A stretch of 64,000 nucleotides of DNA, taken from positions 186,001-250,000 of the forward strand of contig JABLXZ010000004.1 in the NCBI GenBank assembly GCA_013177935.1, given 5' to 3'. The position numbers were made by a program, and so were the translations under genes. Position 1 is the stretch's first letter. Each line of letters starts with the position of its first letter. A model generated the notes under the pieces. The model saw only the letters and a program-made list of their open reading frames with translations. It was not told the origin of the DNA and searched no databases. The DNA comes from a candidate division WOR-3 bacterium. Its GTDB lineage: Bacteria; Hydrothermota; Tepidihabitantia; Tepidihabitantales; Tepidihabitantaceae. Below are positions 25,301 to 33,318 of this stretch, piece by piece.

Positions 25301-26210
25301 GGGAAACGATATTTTTTACCCACCGGTCGTTAATGATTATCTCCTGATTGTGAACAACTCCCGCGACCCGTACGCCGTTAATTTTGTCAAGAAACGACAC
25401 CCGTGCCAACAGGTCGGCAACACCCCAGACATCAGACTCAACCTCAATATAACGACGATTGACCACCCTGCCACCAAGCACCAGTTCAAAGCCGTTGTCC
25501 TCAATCAGTTTTTTTAGCACCTCAGGCCGATGTCCGGTCTCAAGCAGAAAATGAAAATGGCCAAAGTTGGCACAACCGGTCCAGTCAACACTCGGTTGAA
25601 TTCGTAAGATACCTGCAGGGTTGTTTGCCGACCAGAACAGACGGGACAGTTTCGCCTTTATCCAGTTTTCACTTTGACCAAACGCCCGGGCAATCTCTGT
25701 TCGGGGCAGCGCCGGGTTCTGATAGAGAAACTGCACAAACGCCCGCTCCTCGCGGGTCAGCGGCATCGAGACCGGAAATGTGTACTCCTGGACCCGAAAA
25801 ACCTCGACCTCGGAACTGGCACTAAAGGTCTGGATAAATCGGGTCTCATTCTCAAAATCACGCGAGTAGAAAACGAGCGCCAGATTATGTCCAACACCCG
25901 AAGGCAATGCGGCGTTGATAAAAATCTCGGTAACAAATGGCAACCGGCTGATGATACTCTCAGCAAGCGTCCGCGGCTCATCACTCTTAATCTGCAGGGC
26001 ACCCATCACCCAGTTACCGCCCAACAAAGGTGGCACCACGAGCGTGAGATGGAATGAGCGGATAAGACCATCTTTCACCAGCCGCTCCAGCCGGCGCCGA
26101 TACTCATCTTCGTTTAATCCTGCCGGCTTTAAATCAGCCTCATCCGGAAACAAGCCCCTGACCTCGGCAATTCTCAGCGCCGCAAGGTCTGCCGGCTCAA
26201 GAACAATCAT
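25293..26210 (-). CDS. Lrp/AsnC-like protein with two winged-helix units
   Basis: A 305-residue probable transcription regulator. Residues about 1-55 (LAALRIAEVRGLFPDEAD, RRLERLVKDGLIRSFHLTL) and about 150-205 (LTREERAFVQFLYQNPALPR, TEIARAFGQSENWIKAKLSR) both resemble Lrp/AsnC-type winged helices, each followed by an alpha-beta segment like the ligand-sensing RAM fold. This would be two fused AsnC-like halves in one chain. AAGGAGG precedes the ATG. It follows the sugar transferase gene after 60 nt. The ligand and targets are unknown. Confidence 0.6.
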   Translation of the reverse strand: MIVLEPADLAALRIAEVRGLFPDEADLKPAGLNEDEYRRRLERLVKDGLIRSFHLTLVVPPLLGGNWVMGALQIKSDEPRTLAESIISRLPFVTEIFINAALPSGVGHNLALVFYSRDFENETRFIQTFSASSEVEVFRVQEYTFPVSMPLTREERAFVQFLYQNPALPRTEIARAFGQSENWIKAKLSRLFWSANNPAGILRIQPSVDWTGCANFGHFHFLLETGHRPEVLKKLIEDNGFELVLGGRVVNRRYIEVESDVWGVADLLARVSFLDKINGVRVAGVVHNQEIIINDRWVKNIVSLT

Positions 26211-26270
26211 CTTGCCTCCTTTTCTTCTTTTCCCAACCTTTCGGAACGGGCAACACCCCTTTCCCTCAAA

Positions 26271-27566
26271 TCAGTAGGCACCACGCCGGGAAAGAACCGC
26301 CGGCACCGTTTTCAGAATTATCATCAGGTCGCCGGTAAGCGTCCACTCCCGCACATAGCGGGTGTCCAGTTTCACCCGCTCCTCATAAGCGGTGTCGGTT
26401 CTGCCCGAAACCTGCCAGAGCCCGGTTAAGCCGGGCGGAACCCGAAACAACAGCAGTGAATAGTCTTTGTAGTAGCCGACCTCTTTCTCGACAATGGGCC
26501 TGGGTCCCACCAGACTCATCTGACCAATTAGGACATTGAGCAACTGGGGAAGTTCATCGATGCTGAATTTACGCAACCAGCGGCCCAGCGGTGTTACCCT
26601 CGGGTCGTCCTTCAACTTGAATGTCTGCTCAAACTCCGCCCGCTTCACCGGGTCGTTTTTTAAAATCTCCTCAAGCCGCTGTTCGGCATCTTTATACATC
26701 GTCCGGAATTTCAGCAAGTAAAACTCTCGCATATTTCTGCCTAACCGGCGATGTTTATAGAAAACCGGACCCGGGCTGGTCAGTTTGACGAGCAGGGCAA
26801 CCAGGAGCATCGGCAGCCCGAGAATCAACAGAACAAGTAATGAGATTACCAGGTCAACAATCCGCTTCAAACGGCGACCGATGCTGTAGGGTACAAATGG
26901 GCCAATGGGCCGGGGATGAGGACCGAGAAAATAGGCGGACATCCGAAACGAAGGGATACCAACAAAGTCCACAAAGTAACGCGGTGCCACCAGGCTAACG
27001 AGGTATTCGGTTTTCGGGTCGGTAATGTCAACAACAATCAAATCAACCCGGTCGATTCTACCAATCTTATCACTATTTGCCTTCATCCACCGCTCTAAAT
27101 CCTCAATCAGGACCGTCTCGACACAGTGAAAACCCCACCACCGTAAAAGGTTGACCTTATCCCGGTTAAAGTCGGTAACATAAAGCACCCTTTGGGGCGC
27201 AAGCCGCCGGAGTACAACCCCGATTAACGGCGCCAGAAAAGTTAAATAACACCACAACAACAACCAGAACTTTACCGTGAGCGGTTCACACCAGGACCAG
27301 ACCGAATGGACAACACTGTAAGAGACATAAGTTAGGGCAAATGCCGCCTGGGTTCGGATTGTTAGCCCGTAATTGGCACGCGCGGTGGACTCAAACTCAC
27401 CAACCAGATAACTGGCAAGCGCCAAAAGAAACCAGACAACTACAACCGTAGTTACGCCGATGGAAAAGGGAACAAAAAAAAGCCGCAGCAGGGAAACGAC
27501 GATAAAAAGCAAAAGCAGTTCAAGAAAGATTAAAACCGCATTACTTCGCCCGCTGGCAAGGTTCAT
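26271..27566 (-). CDS. Polyprenyl glycosylphosphotransferase (WcaJ/WbaP-type sugar transferase)
   Basis: A 431-residue membrane enzyme that would attach the first sugar-1-phosphate to undecaprenyl phosphate for exopolysaccharide or O-antigen synthesis. There are four hydrophobic N-terminal helices (about 10-125), a degenerate nucleotide-binding-like domain, a further membrane segment (LVISLLVLLILGLPMLLVAL) and the catalytic domain with SPGPVFYKHRRLGRN, FYLLKFRTMY, FSIDELPQLLNVLIGQMSLV and GPRP. No other polysaccharide gene is adjacent. It lies downstream of HU and a small ribosomal-like gene and could be read from their promoter. Confidence 0.93.
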   Translation of the reverse strand: MNLASGRSNAVLIFLELLLLFIVVSLLRLFFVPFSIGVTTVVVVWFLLALASYLVGEFESTARANYGLTIRTQAAFALTYVSYSVVHSVWSWCEPLTVKFWLLLWCYLTFLAPLIGVVLRRLAPQRVLYVTDFNRDKVNLLRWWGFHCVETVLIEDLERWMKANSDKIGRIDRVDLIVVDITDPKTEYLVSLVAPRYFVDFVGIPSFRMSAYFLGPHPRPIGPFVPYSIGRRLKRIVDLVISLLVLLILGLPMLLVALLVKLTSPGPVFYKHRRLGRNMREFYLLKFRTMYKDAEQRLEEILKNDPVKRAEFEQTFKLKDDPRVTPLGRWLRKFSIDELPQLLNVLIGQMSLVGPRPIVEKEVGYYKDYSLLLFRVPPGLTGLWQVSGRTDTAYEERVKLDTRYVREWTLTGDLMIILKTVPAVLSRRGAY

Positions 27567-27599
27567 ACAATTTAATTCCGCGCGCTGCCGCGTAAAGCC

Positions 27600-27619
27600 C
27601 GGCTGAAGGGTTTCAGCCG
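27600..27619. other. Hairpin upstream of the sugar transferase gene
   Basis: Stem CGGCTGAA / TTCAGCCG with a 4-nt loop. A T5 run follows on the plus strand, where no gene ends; on the minus strand, in the direction of the neighbouring genes, no U-tract follows. It may mark an mRNA processing or attenuation point between the 31-residue gene and the sugar transferase. Confidence 0.35.
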
Positions 27620-27622
27620 TTT

Positions 27623-27718
27623 TTAACGAATTTTCTTTTTGTGGCGCAGTGCCTTACGACGCTTCTTGAATTTGTGCCTTTTGATTTTCCGTAATTTACG
27701 CTTCCGACCGCAGGGCAT
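27623..27718 (-). CDS. 31-residue basic protein (COX24/bS22-like, putative ribosomal)
   Basis: A 31-residue protein made almost wholly of Lys, Arg and His: MPCGRKRKLRKIKRHKFKKR and an 11-residue basic tail. The pattern resembles the AURKAIP1/COX24-domain small proteins annotated in Bacteroidetes and is probably bound to ribosomal RNA; the assignment is by resemblance only. AAGGAG precedes the ATG. It lies 20 nt after HU and before the sugar transferase, in the operon headed by the zinc-ribbon gene. Confidence 0.75.
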   Translation of the reverse strand: MPCGRKRKLRKIKRHKFKKRRKALRHKKKIR

Positions 27719-27738
27719 TAACGCTCCTTTTTATCATT

Positions 27739-28038
27739 TTACGACACGCCACCCTTCATCAAATTTGCCTTCAAAAGACGCGACGCTTTGAATACCGGCA
27801 CCCTTCGGGGTGGAATGTTTACCGTCGCCTTTGTTCTCGGATTTCGGGCAACCTTGGGCTTGCGTAGTTTGGTTGACAGAACACCAAACCCTCTGATTTC
27901 AACCCGGTTACCCTCCTGGAGTGCGCGACACAACTCCTCAATAAACAACTGGACAATTCTACCGACATCGCGCTTGGTAATATTCGGTGCCATCTGACGG
28001 GAGATGTTCTCAACAATATCGGCTTTAGTGATGGTCAT
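27739..28038 (-). CDS. HU/IHF-family DNA-binding protein
   Basis: A 99-residue histone-like protein that bends DNA as a dimer. It has the N-terminal helices (TKADIVENISRQM, VQLFIEELCRALQEGNRVEI), RGFGVLSTK and the DNA-contacting arm VARNPRTKATVNIPPRRVPV, in place of the usual GRNPxTG arm, then FKASRLLK. GGAGGGA precedes the ATG. HU versus IHF subunit cannot be decided by eye. It lies between the FmdB-like gene and the small basic protein gene. Confidence 0.93.
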   Translation of the reverse strand: MTITKADIVENISRQMAPNITKRDVGRIVQLFIEELCRALQEGNRVEIRGFGVLSTKLRKPKVARNPRTKATVNIPPRRVPVFKASRLLKANLMKGGVS

Positions 28039-28050
28039 ATTCGCTCCCTC

Positions 28051-28272
28051 CTATGAGCAACTACTACACTTATGAGAACTACAACTACTGCAGCCCTTAC
28101 TGCTGGACTGCACCTTCTTTTCCGCTCCGGCAACACCGAATACGGAAAAAACCCTTGAAATCTGTCTACTCCCGCAATCGGGGCAGACTAATCCCTTTTC
28201 CTCTTCCTCATTCCATAACAGCTCCTCAAACACTTTGCCACAGGAGCTGCAACAAAACTCTCTGATTGGCAT
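28051..28272 (-). CDS. FmdB-like zinc-ribbon protein
   Basis: A 73-residue protein with the FmdB/CxxC zinc-ribbon pattern: MPIREFCCSSCGKVFEELL, then LVCPDCGS, and a Ser/Cys-rich tail (KGCSSCSSHKCSSCS). The family is often annotated as a regulator, without a firm function. The tail adds five Cys and a His and may bind another metal. The ATG is 5 nt after a perfect TATAAT box, so the transcript is predicted to be leaderless. It heads a unit with HU. Confidence 0.85.
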   Translation of the reverse strand: MPIREFCCSSCGKVFEELLWNEEEEKGLVCPDCGSRQISRVFSVFGVAGAEKKVQSSSKGCSSCSSHKCSSCS

Positions 28273-28277
28273 AACTA

Positions 28278-28306
28278 ATTATAAAAATGAGACTTCAAAA
28301 TGTCAA
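28278..28306 (-). promoter_or_regulatory. Promoter of the fmdB-HU unit (leaderless type)
   Basis: TTGACA (28301-28306) and TATAAT (28278-28283), both perfect, with a 17-bp spacer on the minus strand. Only TAGTT separates the -10 box from the ATG. The -35 box overlaps the end of folC, so the upstream operon reads into it. Confidence 0.82.
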
Positions 28307-29613
28307 GCATTCCGTTTTTGTACCCTGGTCGAACTTAAAAGCGCCAGTACCGCGCCGGCAAGGTAAAACGACCCGGCAACAACAATCGGCAACCGGCCCG
28401 CCGATAGCTCCTCGGCTCGTTTCAGCGCCGCCTTCAGATCTGGTGCCGTTTCGGCAAGAACCCCAAGCCGCCGGAACACCCCTTTAAGTATCGATGGGTT
28501 CATCGCCCGCGGTGAATCGGGTGCAACAACAATTGCGGTATCGGTATAAGGTGCGAGCGGCGCTATCGTTTTTTTAACCAGTTTACCCCGTAGTGAACCG
28601 TAGATTAAAACCACCTTATCCTTTAAGTACTCCCGAATCACATTGGCAAGCGCCTGTCCGGACTCGGGATTGTGACAGGAGTCAACTATCAACAGCGGAT
28701 TTGAGCGCACAATCTGGCAGCGCGCCGGAATCACAACCTTAGACAACCCTTGAACCGCCGGTTCAAACCTAATCCGTACATCGCTTTTTGCCAGAACCCC
28801 AAGCACCGTTAATGCGGTCCGGCAGTTCTCAATCTGGTGCCGGCCCAGAAGGTTGAGATTTACCCTGCCGCCGCCCAACTCAGTCCAGCAGGAAAAACCA
28901 ATCCCGCCCTCGCCCACACTCTCATCCCAGACCCGTGACCGCTCTTCGACCCAGAATGGAATCGCGCCAATTTTACGGGCTTGAACCTCCAGCTCCTGTC
29001 TTGCCTCAGCAAATTGCGCCCCAATCACAACCGGTTTTCCGGCACGCATGATACCCGCTTTTTCCCTTGCGATTTTTCGCAGCGTGCCACCAAGTACCTT
29101 TATATGGTCATAACCGATTCTCGTAATCACCGACACCATTGGCTCGGACAGATTGGTCGCATCCAGCCTGCCACCCATCCCGACCTCAATAACCGCATAA
29201 TCAACCCGGGCACGGGCAAAAAAGTCAAACGCCATTGCGGTGAGTAGCTCAAAGTAACTTACCCTCTGACGCTTGACCAGGGGCACGAACCTTTCTACCA
29301 AACGGGCAAAATCCCTTTTTGTTATCATGTTTCCGGCAAGTTGAATCCGCTCCCGAACCGAAATCACATGGGGTGAAACAAAAAGTCCGGTCCGAAGTCC
29401 GCACCCTCGCAAACCGGCTTCAACCATATAAGCCACCGAACCTTTACCCTTGGTCCCGGCAATCAGAACCACATTGTTGAGCTGTTTCTGCGGGTTACCG
29501 GCAAGTTCCAGCAGACGCCTGATGTTATCAAGTTTAAACTCGTTCCGAACCACCGCCTTCTTTTCGTAATTTACCAGTGAGTCAAGAAACGCTCGCGCTG
29601 TCTTATAGGTCAC
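28303..29613 (-). CDS. folC: Bifunctional folylpolyglutamate/dihydrofolate synthase
   Basis: A 436-residue Mur-ligase-family enzyme that adds glutamate to dihydropteroate and tetrahydrofolates with ATP. The ATP-binding loop GTKGKGSVAYMVEAGL is near residue 53, followed by TGLFVSPHVISVRERI, YFELLTAMAFDFFA and VIEVGMGGRLDATN; the C-terminal ligase domain contains LLIVDSCHNPESGQAL. Length is normal. It overlaps the end of lpxA by 11 nt and is the last gene of the long operon that begins at 39621. Confidence 0.95.
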   Translation of the reverse strand: MTYKTARAFLDSLVNYEKKAVVRNEFKLDNIRRLLELAGNPQKQLNNVVLIAGTKGKGSVAYMVEAGLRGCGLRTGLFVSPHVISVRERIQLAGNMITKRDFARLVERFVPLVKRQRVSYFELLTAMAFDFFARARVDYAVIEVGMGGRLDATNLSEPMVSVITRIGYDHIKVLGGTLRKIAREKAGIMRAGKPVVIGAQFAEARQELEVQARKIGAIPFWVEERSRVWDESVGEGGIGFSCWTELGGGRVNLNLLGRHQIENCRTALTVLGVLAKSDVRIRFEPAVQGLSKVVIPARCQIVRSNPLLIVDSCHNPESGQALANVIREYLKDKVVLIYGSLRGKLVKKTIAPLAPYTDTAIVVAPDSPRAMNPSILKGVFRRLGVLAETAPDLKAALKRAEELSAGRLPIVVAGSFYLAGAVLALLSSTRVQKRNA

Positions 29614-30355
29614 AGGTCACTTCCTCAGGACCGGTGCGTAACTCAATACCCCGTTTCGAACTGGCACAGAACTCAATAAACTCTTTGACCTCGTCACCCG
29701 CACAACTCCTCTGCAGCTCCTGCTCAATCCTTTTCAGTGCCTGACTCAAATTAAGCCCGGACCGGTACACAATCCGAAATAACTCGCTTAGGATTTCAAT
29801 CTTTTCCTGTGCCATTCCGGCACGGCGCAAACCAACCATATTTAACCCGCGCACCCGACAGGGTTTGCCTGCGGCAAGCACAAACGGCGGGATATCACGA
29901 TTGACATAAGAGTGGGCACCGACCATTGCCAGTTTGCCAATCCGGCAAAACTGATGAACCCCGGTCAATCCGCCAAGATTGGCACCGTCGTTTACCTCGC
30001 TGTAACCGCCTAACTGTACCCCATTGGTCAAAACGCAGTTGTTGCCGAGCCGGCAGTTATGGGCGATGTGGACATAGTTCATTATGTAATTGCCGTCGCC
30101 AATCAAGGTTGCCTTTCCTGCTCCACAGGCACGGTGCACCGTAACATATTCAAAAAAAACATTGTTACTACCAATCACCACTCCACTCTCTTCGCCCTGA
30201 TAAGAACGGTCCATCGGCTCGGTGCCCACAACTACGCCGGTGCCAAACCGGCAACCATCACCGACCGTCACCTTGCCTTCGAAACGGCAGAATGGTCCAA
30301 TTTCGCACCCCGGGCCCAGCACCACTTCGGCACCAACAAGGGCACTCGGGTGCAC
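29603..30355 (-). CDS. lpxA: UDP-N-acetylglucosamine acyltransferase LpxA
   Basis: LpxA transfers the first 3-hydroxyacyl chain to UDP-GlcNAc in lipid A synthesis. The left-handed beta-helix hexapeptides are clear (VHPSALVGAEVVLGPGCEIG), as is the catalytic His segment HIAHNCRLGNNCVLTNGVQL and the C-terminal helical part (PCRVRGLNMVGLRRAGM). I start at the GTG at 30355, where TAGTG overlaps the fabZ stop, because this gives the normal beginning at the first hexapeptide; an ATG at 30388 would add 11 unconserved residues. The product is 250 residues. Confidence 0.94.
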   Translation of the reverse strand: MHPSALVGAEVVLGPGCEIGPFCRFEGKVTVGDGCRFGTGVVVGTEPMDRSYQGEESGVVIGSNNVFFEYVTVHRACGAGKATLIGDGNYIMNYVHIAHNCRLGNNCVLTNGVQLGGYSEVNDGANLGGLTGVHQFCRIGKLAMVGAHSYVNRDIPPFVLAAGKPCRVRGLNMVGLRRAGMAQEKIEILSELFRIVYRSGLNLSQALKRIEQELQRSCAGDEVKEFIEFCASSKRGIELRTGPEEVTCDL

Positions 30356-30780
30356 TAACGGACTGCGCCCATCACCACCGCCTCGCACGCCAGCTCTCCT
30401 CCCACGAAAACGCTGCCTTCAAACTTGTACACACCGGCTTTCGCCGTAACCAGCCTTACCAAAATGCGCAACCGTTCTCCGGGCCGAACCACGCGTCGAA
30501 ACCGGACCCGTTCTATCCCGGCAAAAAGGGTCGTCCCGCCTTTCTTTTCCGGCTCTTTTACCAGCGCCAGCACAATGCCCGCCTGAGCAATCGCCTCAAC
30601 CATCAAAACACCGGGTAGAATCGGGTTTCCCGGAAAGTGTCCGGCAAAGTAAAACTCATCGGCGCGGACATCGCGCCACGCCTCAATCTCATCACCCTCA
30701 AGCCGTGCCACACCATCGATAAACAAAAACGGCTCACGATGGGGCAGATACTCCTTGACATTGATGTCAACTGCCATCAA
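30355..30780 (-). CDS. fabZ: 3-hydroxyacyl-ACP dehydratase FabZ
   Basis: A 141-residue hotdog-fold dehydratase of fatty-acid elongation. It has LPHREPFLFIDGV, the catalytic His in FAGHFPGNPILPGV and Glu in MVEAIAQAG. FabZ competes with LpxC for 3-hydroxyacyl-ACP, and the gene sits between lpxC and lpxA, overlapping both by 4 nt and 1 nt. In Bacteroidetes lpxC and fabZ are fused; here they are separate but coupled. Confidence 0.96.
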   Translation of the reverse strand: MMAVDINVKEYLPHREPFLFIDGVARLEGDEIEAWRDVRADEFYFAGHFPGNPILPGVLMVEAIAQAGIVLALVKEPEKKGGTTLFAGIERVRFRRVVRPGERLRILVRLVTAKAGVYKFEGSVFVGGELACEAVVMGAVR

Positions 30781-31610
30781 CCCTCCTTTGTATGGACAAA
30801 ATATCCCATACCTATCCTTGACTCGCCAAACTTTAACAACTCTCCTAACTTCTGGACCAGACCCAGGTTTAATCTGTGCCCGGGGTTAAATGCGATAAGC
30901 TCCGCCTCAAGTTGACACCCCAGAAGCGCCAGGTCACCGACCAAATCGAGCACCTTGTGCCGGCAGGGCTCGTTCACAAACCGCCAGCGTGCTGGAAAAA
31001 GCCAGCCGTTTACCTGCCGTAACTTGAAACCGACCAACTTTTCCACTCGTCTGCCAGCAGTTGTCTTTCCAAATGTCCGCGCCGGCGCAATCTCCCGGAT
31101 AAAAAAACCGGGTGTAATCCGGCAGGAAAAAAATTGCATCGGGACAACACCCTTAATCTCAAAAAAAATGTGAACTTTTAAACCGGCACCAGGCAGGGCA
31201 ATGATAAACCGCTCTCCCGAATTTACACCTACTGGCTGGTTAACTCTTAAAACTTTGATACTGTTATTCTGACGGCGCAAACCCGCCCGCTGTAAAAGCC
31301 GGACAAATTGCCGGGCGCTGCCATCGCCAAATGGTAACTCCTCACCTTCAACCTCAACCTCAATGTCAGTAACCCCAAGGCAGTAACAGGTGGCGAGAAA
31401 ATGCTCCACCATCAAGAGCCGGCACTTTCCTTCGGTAAGATAGGTGTAACCATTACCGGCACCGGCGTTTGTCCAATCGGCTTTAATGACCCGATTAAAA
31501 ACTATTCCCGAACCCGGAACTCCGGGTCGAACTTTCATTTTTACCCTTTTATTGGTTTTCACCCCCCAACCTGCAATCTCTACCTCTCGCCTGATGATAA
31601 ATCGGCTCAC
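30777..31610 (-). CDS. lpxC: UDP-3-O-acyl-N-acetylglucosamine deacetylase LpxC
   Basis: LpxC is the zinc deacetylase that commits precursor to lipid A. The 277-residue protein has the zinc-binding VEHFLATCYCLGV, the ELPFGDGSARQFV segment and the second zinc site in CRHKVLDLVGDLALLG. A tail ending around GHRLNLGLVQKLGELL carries the conserved His region. It overlaps lpxD by 4 nt and fabZ by 4 nt. Length is slightly below the roughly 300 residues of proteobacterial enzymes. Confidence 0.95.
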   Translation of the reverse strand: MSRFIIRREVEIAGWGVKTNKRVKMKVRPGVPGSGIVFNRVIKADWTNAGAGNGYTYLTEGKCRLLMVEHFLATCYCLGVTDIEVEVEGEELPFGDGSARQFVRLLQRAGLRRQNNSIKVLRVNQPVGVNSGERFIIALPGAGLKVHIFFEIKGVVPMQFFSCRITPGFFIREIAPARTFGKTTAGRRVEKLVGFKLRQVNGWLFPARWRFVNEPCRHKVLDLVGDLALLGCQLEAELIAFNPGHRLNLGLVQKLGELLKFGESRIGMGYFVHTKEG

Positions 31611-32299
31611 TTATCCCTGCCAAATGCTTGCCACAACTTTGCCCAGAACCTGACCATCTCCTCGTAAGGACGAGCCGGTATTCCCCAGTATTTTGCTCCG
31701 GCAGGAACCGACCGGAACACCGCCGACTTCGCATAAATCACACTGTTGGCACCGATTGCAATATGGTCCTTTATCCCGCTCTGACCTGCAATCATCACCC
31801 CATCGCCAACTGTTGTGCTCCCTGCGATACCGCTCTGGGCAACAATAATACAGTTCTTCCCAATTTTCACATTGTGAGCGATGTGTACCTGGGCATCAAT
31901 TTTTGTTCCCTGTCCGATTATCGTCTTTCTTCCGGTCTTTGCCTGTGCCACCGTAACATTAGGACCAATTTCAACATCGTCCTCGACAATCACCCAGCCG
32001 TCGTGCTCCAGCCTCCGGAAAACTGCCCCATCCTTCTCATAGCCAAAACCATCCCAGCCAATCACCGTGCCAGGACCAATCCTGACCCGGCAGCCAATTT
32101 TAACCCTTCGCCAGATAATTACCCCGGCACCCAGCACCGTCTCAGCACCAATCTCCACCTCTGGACCAATATAAACAAACGGTGCCAGTTGCACCTTATC
32201 CGCGACCTTTGCTCCGGGTTCAATCCATACAAAAGAACCGGACCCGAACTTTATCTGACTCTCGGCTCTTTGCGAATCCGGTTTTTCCGGTTCGTTCAC
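31607..32299 (-). CDS. lpxD: LpxD-type acyltransferase lacking the N-terminal domain
   Basis: A 230-residue left-handed beta-helix acyltransferase; LpxD adds the second 3-hydroxyacyl chain to UDP-acyl-GlcN. It has LpxD-like IGPGTVIGWDGFGYEKDG, the catalytic His in IDAQVHIAHNVKIGKNCIIV and GIAGSTTVGDGVMIAGQSGI. Typical LpxD is about 340 residues, with an N-terminal uridine-binding domain of about 100 residues. That part is missing here, and the chain begins with a short polar stretch before the first hexapeptide. It lies in the normal LpxD position between ompH and lpxC. Confidence 0.88.
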   Translation of the reverse strand: MNEPEKPDSQRAESQIKFGSGSFVWIEPGAKVADKVQLAPFVYIGPEVEIGAETVLGAGVIIWRRVKIGCRVRIGPGTVIGWDGFGYEKDGAVFRRLEHDGWVIVEDDVEIGPNVTVAQAKTGRKTIIGQGTKIDAQVHIAHNVKIGKNCIIVAQSGIAGSTTVGDGVMIAGQSGIKDHIAIGANSVIYAKSAVFRSVPAGAKYWGIPARPYEEMVRFWAKLWQAFGRDK

Positions 32300-32310
32300 T
32301 ATTAACCTGT

Positions 32311-33318
32311 TTAAGGATTAATGCTTGAATAAAGCGTCTGGACAACGCTGCTCACCCGCTCACGCAGCACCTCTTTGCGCTCCGCCGTGCCATCCTGCGA
32401 TTTGATCAGCACTCCGGTTCGTACATCAACCACCGACAGCTGAAATGTTATCTGGCGCTCCCGCTTGGAACATTCGCCGAAAATGCAGTAGTCGGCATCA
32501 AGGGCGCGTGCGACATCAAGCGCCTGCTCCATTTGAATCTGCTGGCTGCCATAGCCGCGCGCCTGCACCACCTCATCCACCTTTCGGTCCGGCACCACCT
32601 CGACATTTGCCTTGGAACCAAGCAGGGCATTGACAAACCCTCTAATCTGCGCTCCAATTCGCTCCCGCTGTGCTTCATCGTTGGCATCGTAAATCGGCAT
32701 AATTGCATATATCTTCTTAATCGGACCGGTTGTCGGTACCGGGGCATAGCGCCGGTTCAACTCTTCAAGCACCAGTTCGGTCAAATCCAGCCCCACCTCA
32801 CCGAAAATAATCCCCGCTTTTTCCGCATCAACCACTAAGGCAAACCCCTCCTGTTGTGCTACCGTGCGCACCGCCGAGTCAATCTGCTCAACAATTGGTG
32901 CCAGGAGCTCCTGATTCTTTTGCTCAATCTTCCCATTTTTGCCGTAAACCTGGACGAGATAACTGTCGTAGCGGCGCTTCCGGCTTTCCACCTCTGCCAT
33001 TTTTGCCCGTTTTCCCTCCTCAGAAAGGGAAAGCTGCTGTGACTCATACTCCTCTTTTGCCTGTTCATACTCCTGTCGCAGCGACTCTGCCTTTGCCTCG
33101 TAAGCCGCAATCTCTTTATCCAGCTCCTTTTTTGCCGCCCTTGCACCCTCGTACTGAGCGATAATCCGCTCCGAATTCACATAACCAACCTTGAACTCTT
33201 TACCATCAGCCCGCGCACCGAGAACTAAAATCAGCAGCCATCCAATTGAGCCGAATAACGCCGCCGCTAAAAAGCGCGGCAGCCCCACTTCTGTTCTTCT
33301 CTGCTTCTGCGCTTTCAT
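32311..33318 (-). CDS. OmpH/Skp-like chaperone fused to a CsgG/TolB-like domain
   Basis: A 335-residue exported or membrane-anchored protein. A hydrophobic helix (about 16-36) precedes the OmpH/Skp domain (about 42-195; VGYVNSERIIAQYEGARAAK, a long coiled coil, then GFALVVDAEKAGIIF), which guides outer-membrane proteins. The C-terminal half (about 205-335; IKKIYAIMPIYDANDEAQRE, ALDADYCIFGECSKRERQIT, FQLSVVDVRTGVLIKS) resembles the periplasmic alpha/beta fold of CsgG/TolB-N/FlgT-like proteins. I know of no standard OmpH with this extension. It precedes lpxD and overlaps mtaB by 4 nt. Confidence 0.75.
   Translation of the reverse strand: MKAQKQRRTEVGLPRFLAAALFGSIGWLLILVLGARADGKEFKVGYVNSERIIAQYEGARAAKKELDKEIAAYEAKAESLRQEYEQAKEEYESQQLSLSEEGKRAKMAEVESRKRRYDSYLVQVYGKNGKIEQKNQELLAPIVEQIDSAVRTVAQQEGFALVVDAEKAGIIFGEVGLDLTELVLEELNRRYAPVPTTGPIKKIYAIMPIYDANDEAQRERIGAQIRGFVNALLGSKANVEVVPDRKVDEVVQARGYGSQQIQMEQALDVARALDADYCIFGECSKRERQITFQLSVVDVRTGVLIKSQDGTAERKEVLRERVSSVVQTLYSSINP

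Noticed and set aside
30356-30388. ATG start of lpxA at 30388
   Set aside because: It adds unconserved residues within fabZ; the GTG at 30355 overlaps the fabZ stop and begins at the first hexapeptide.
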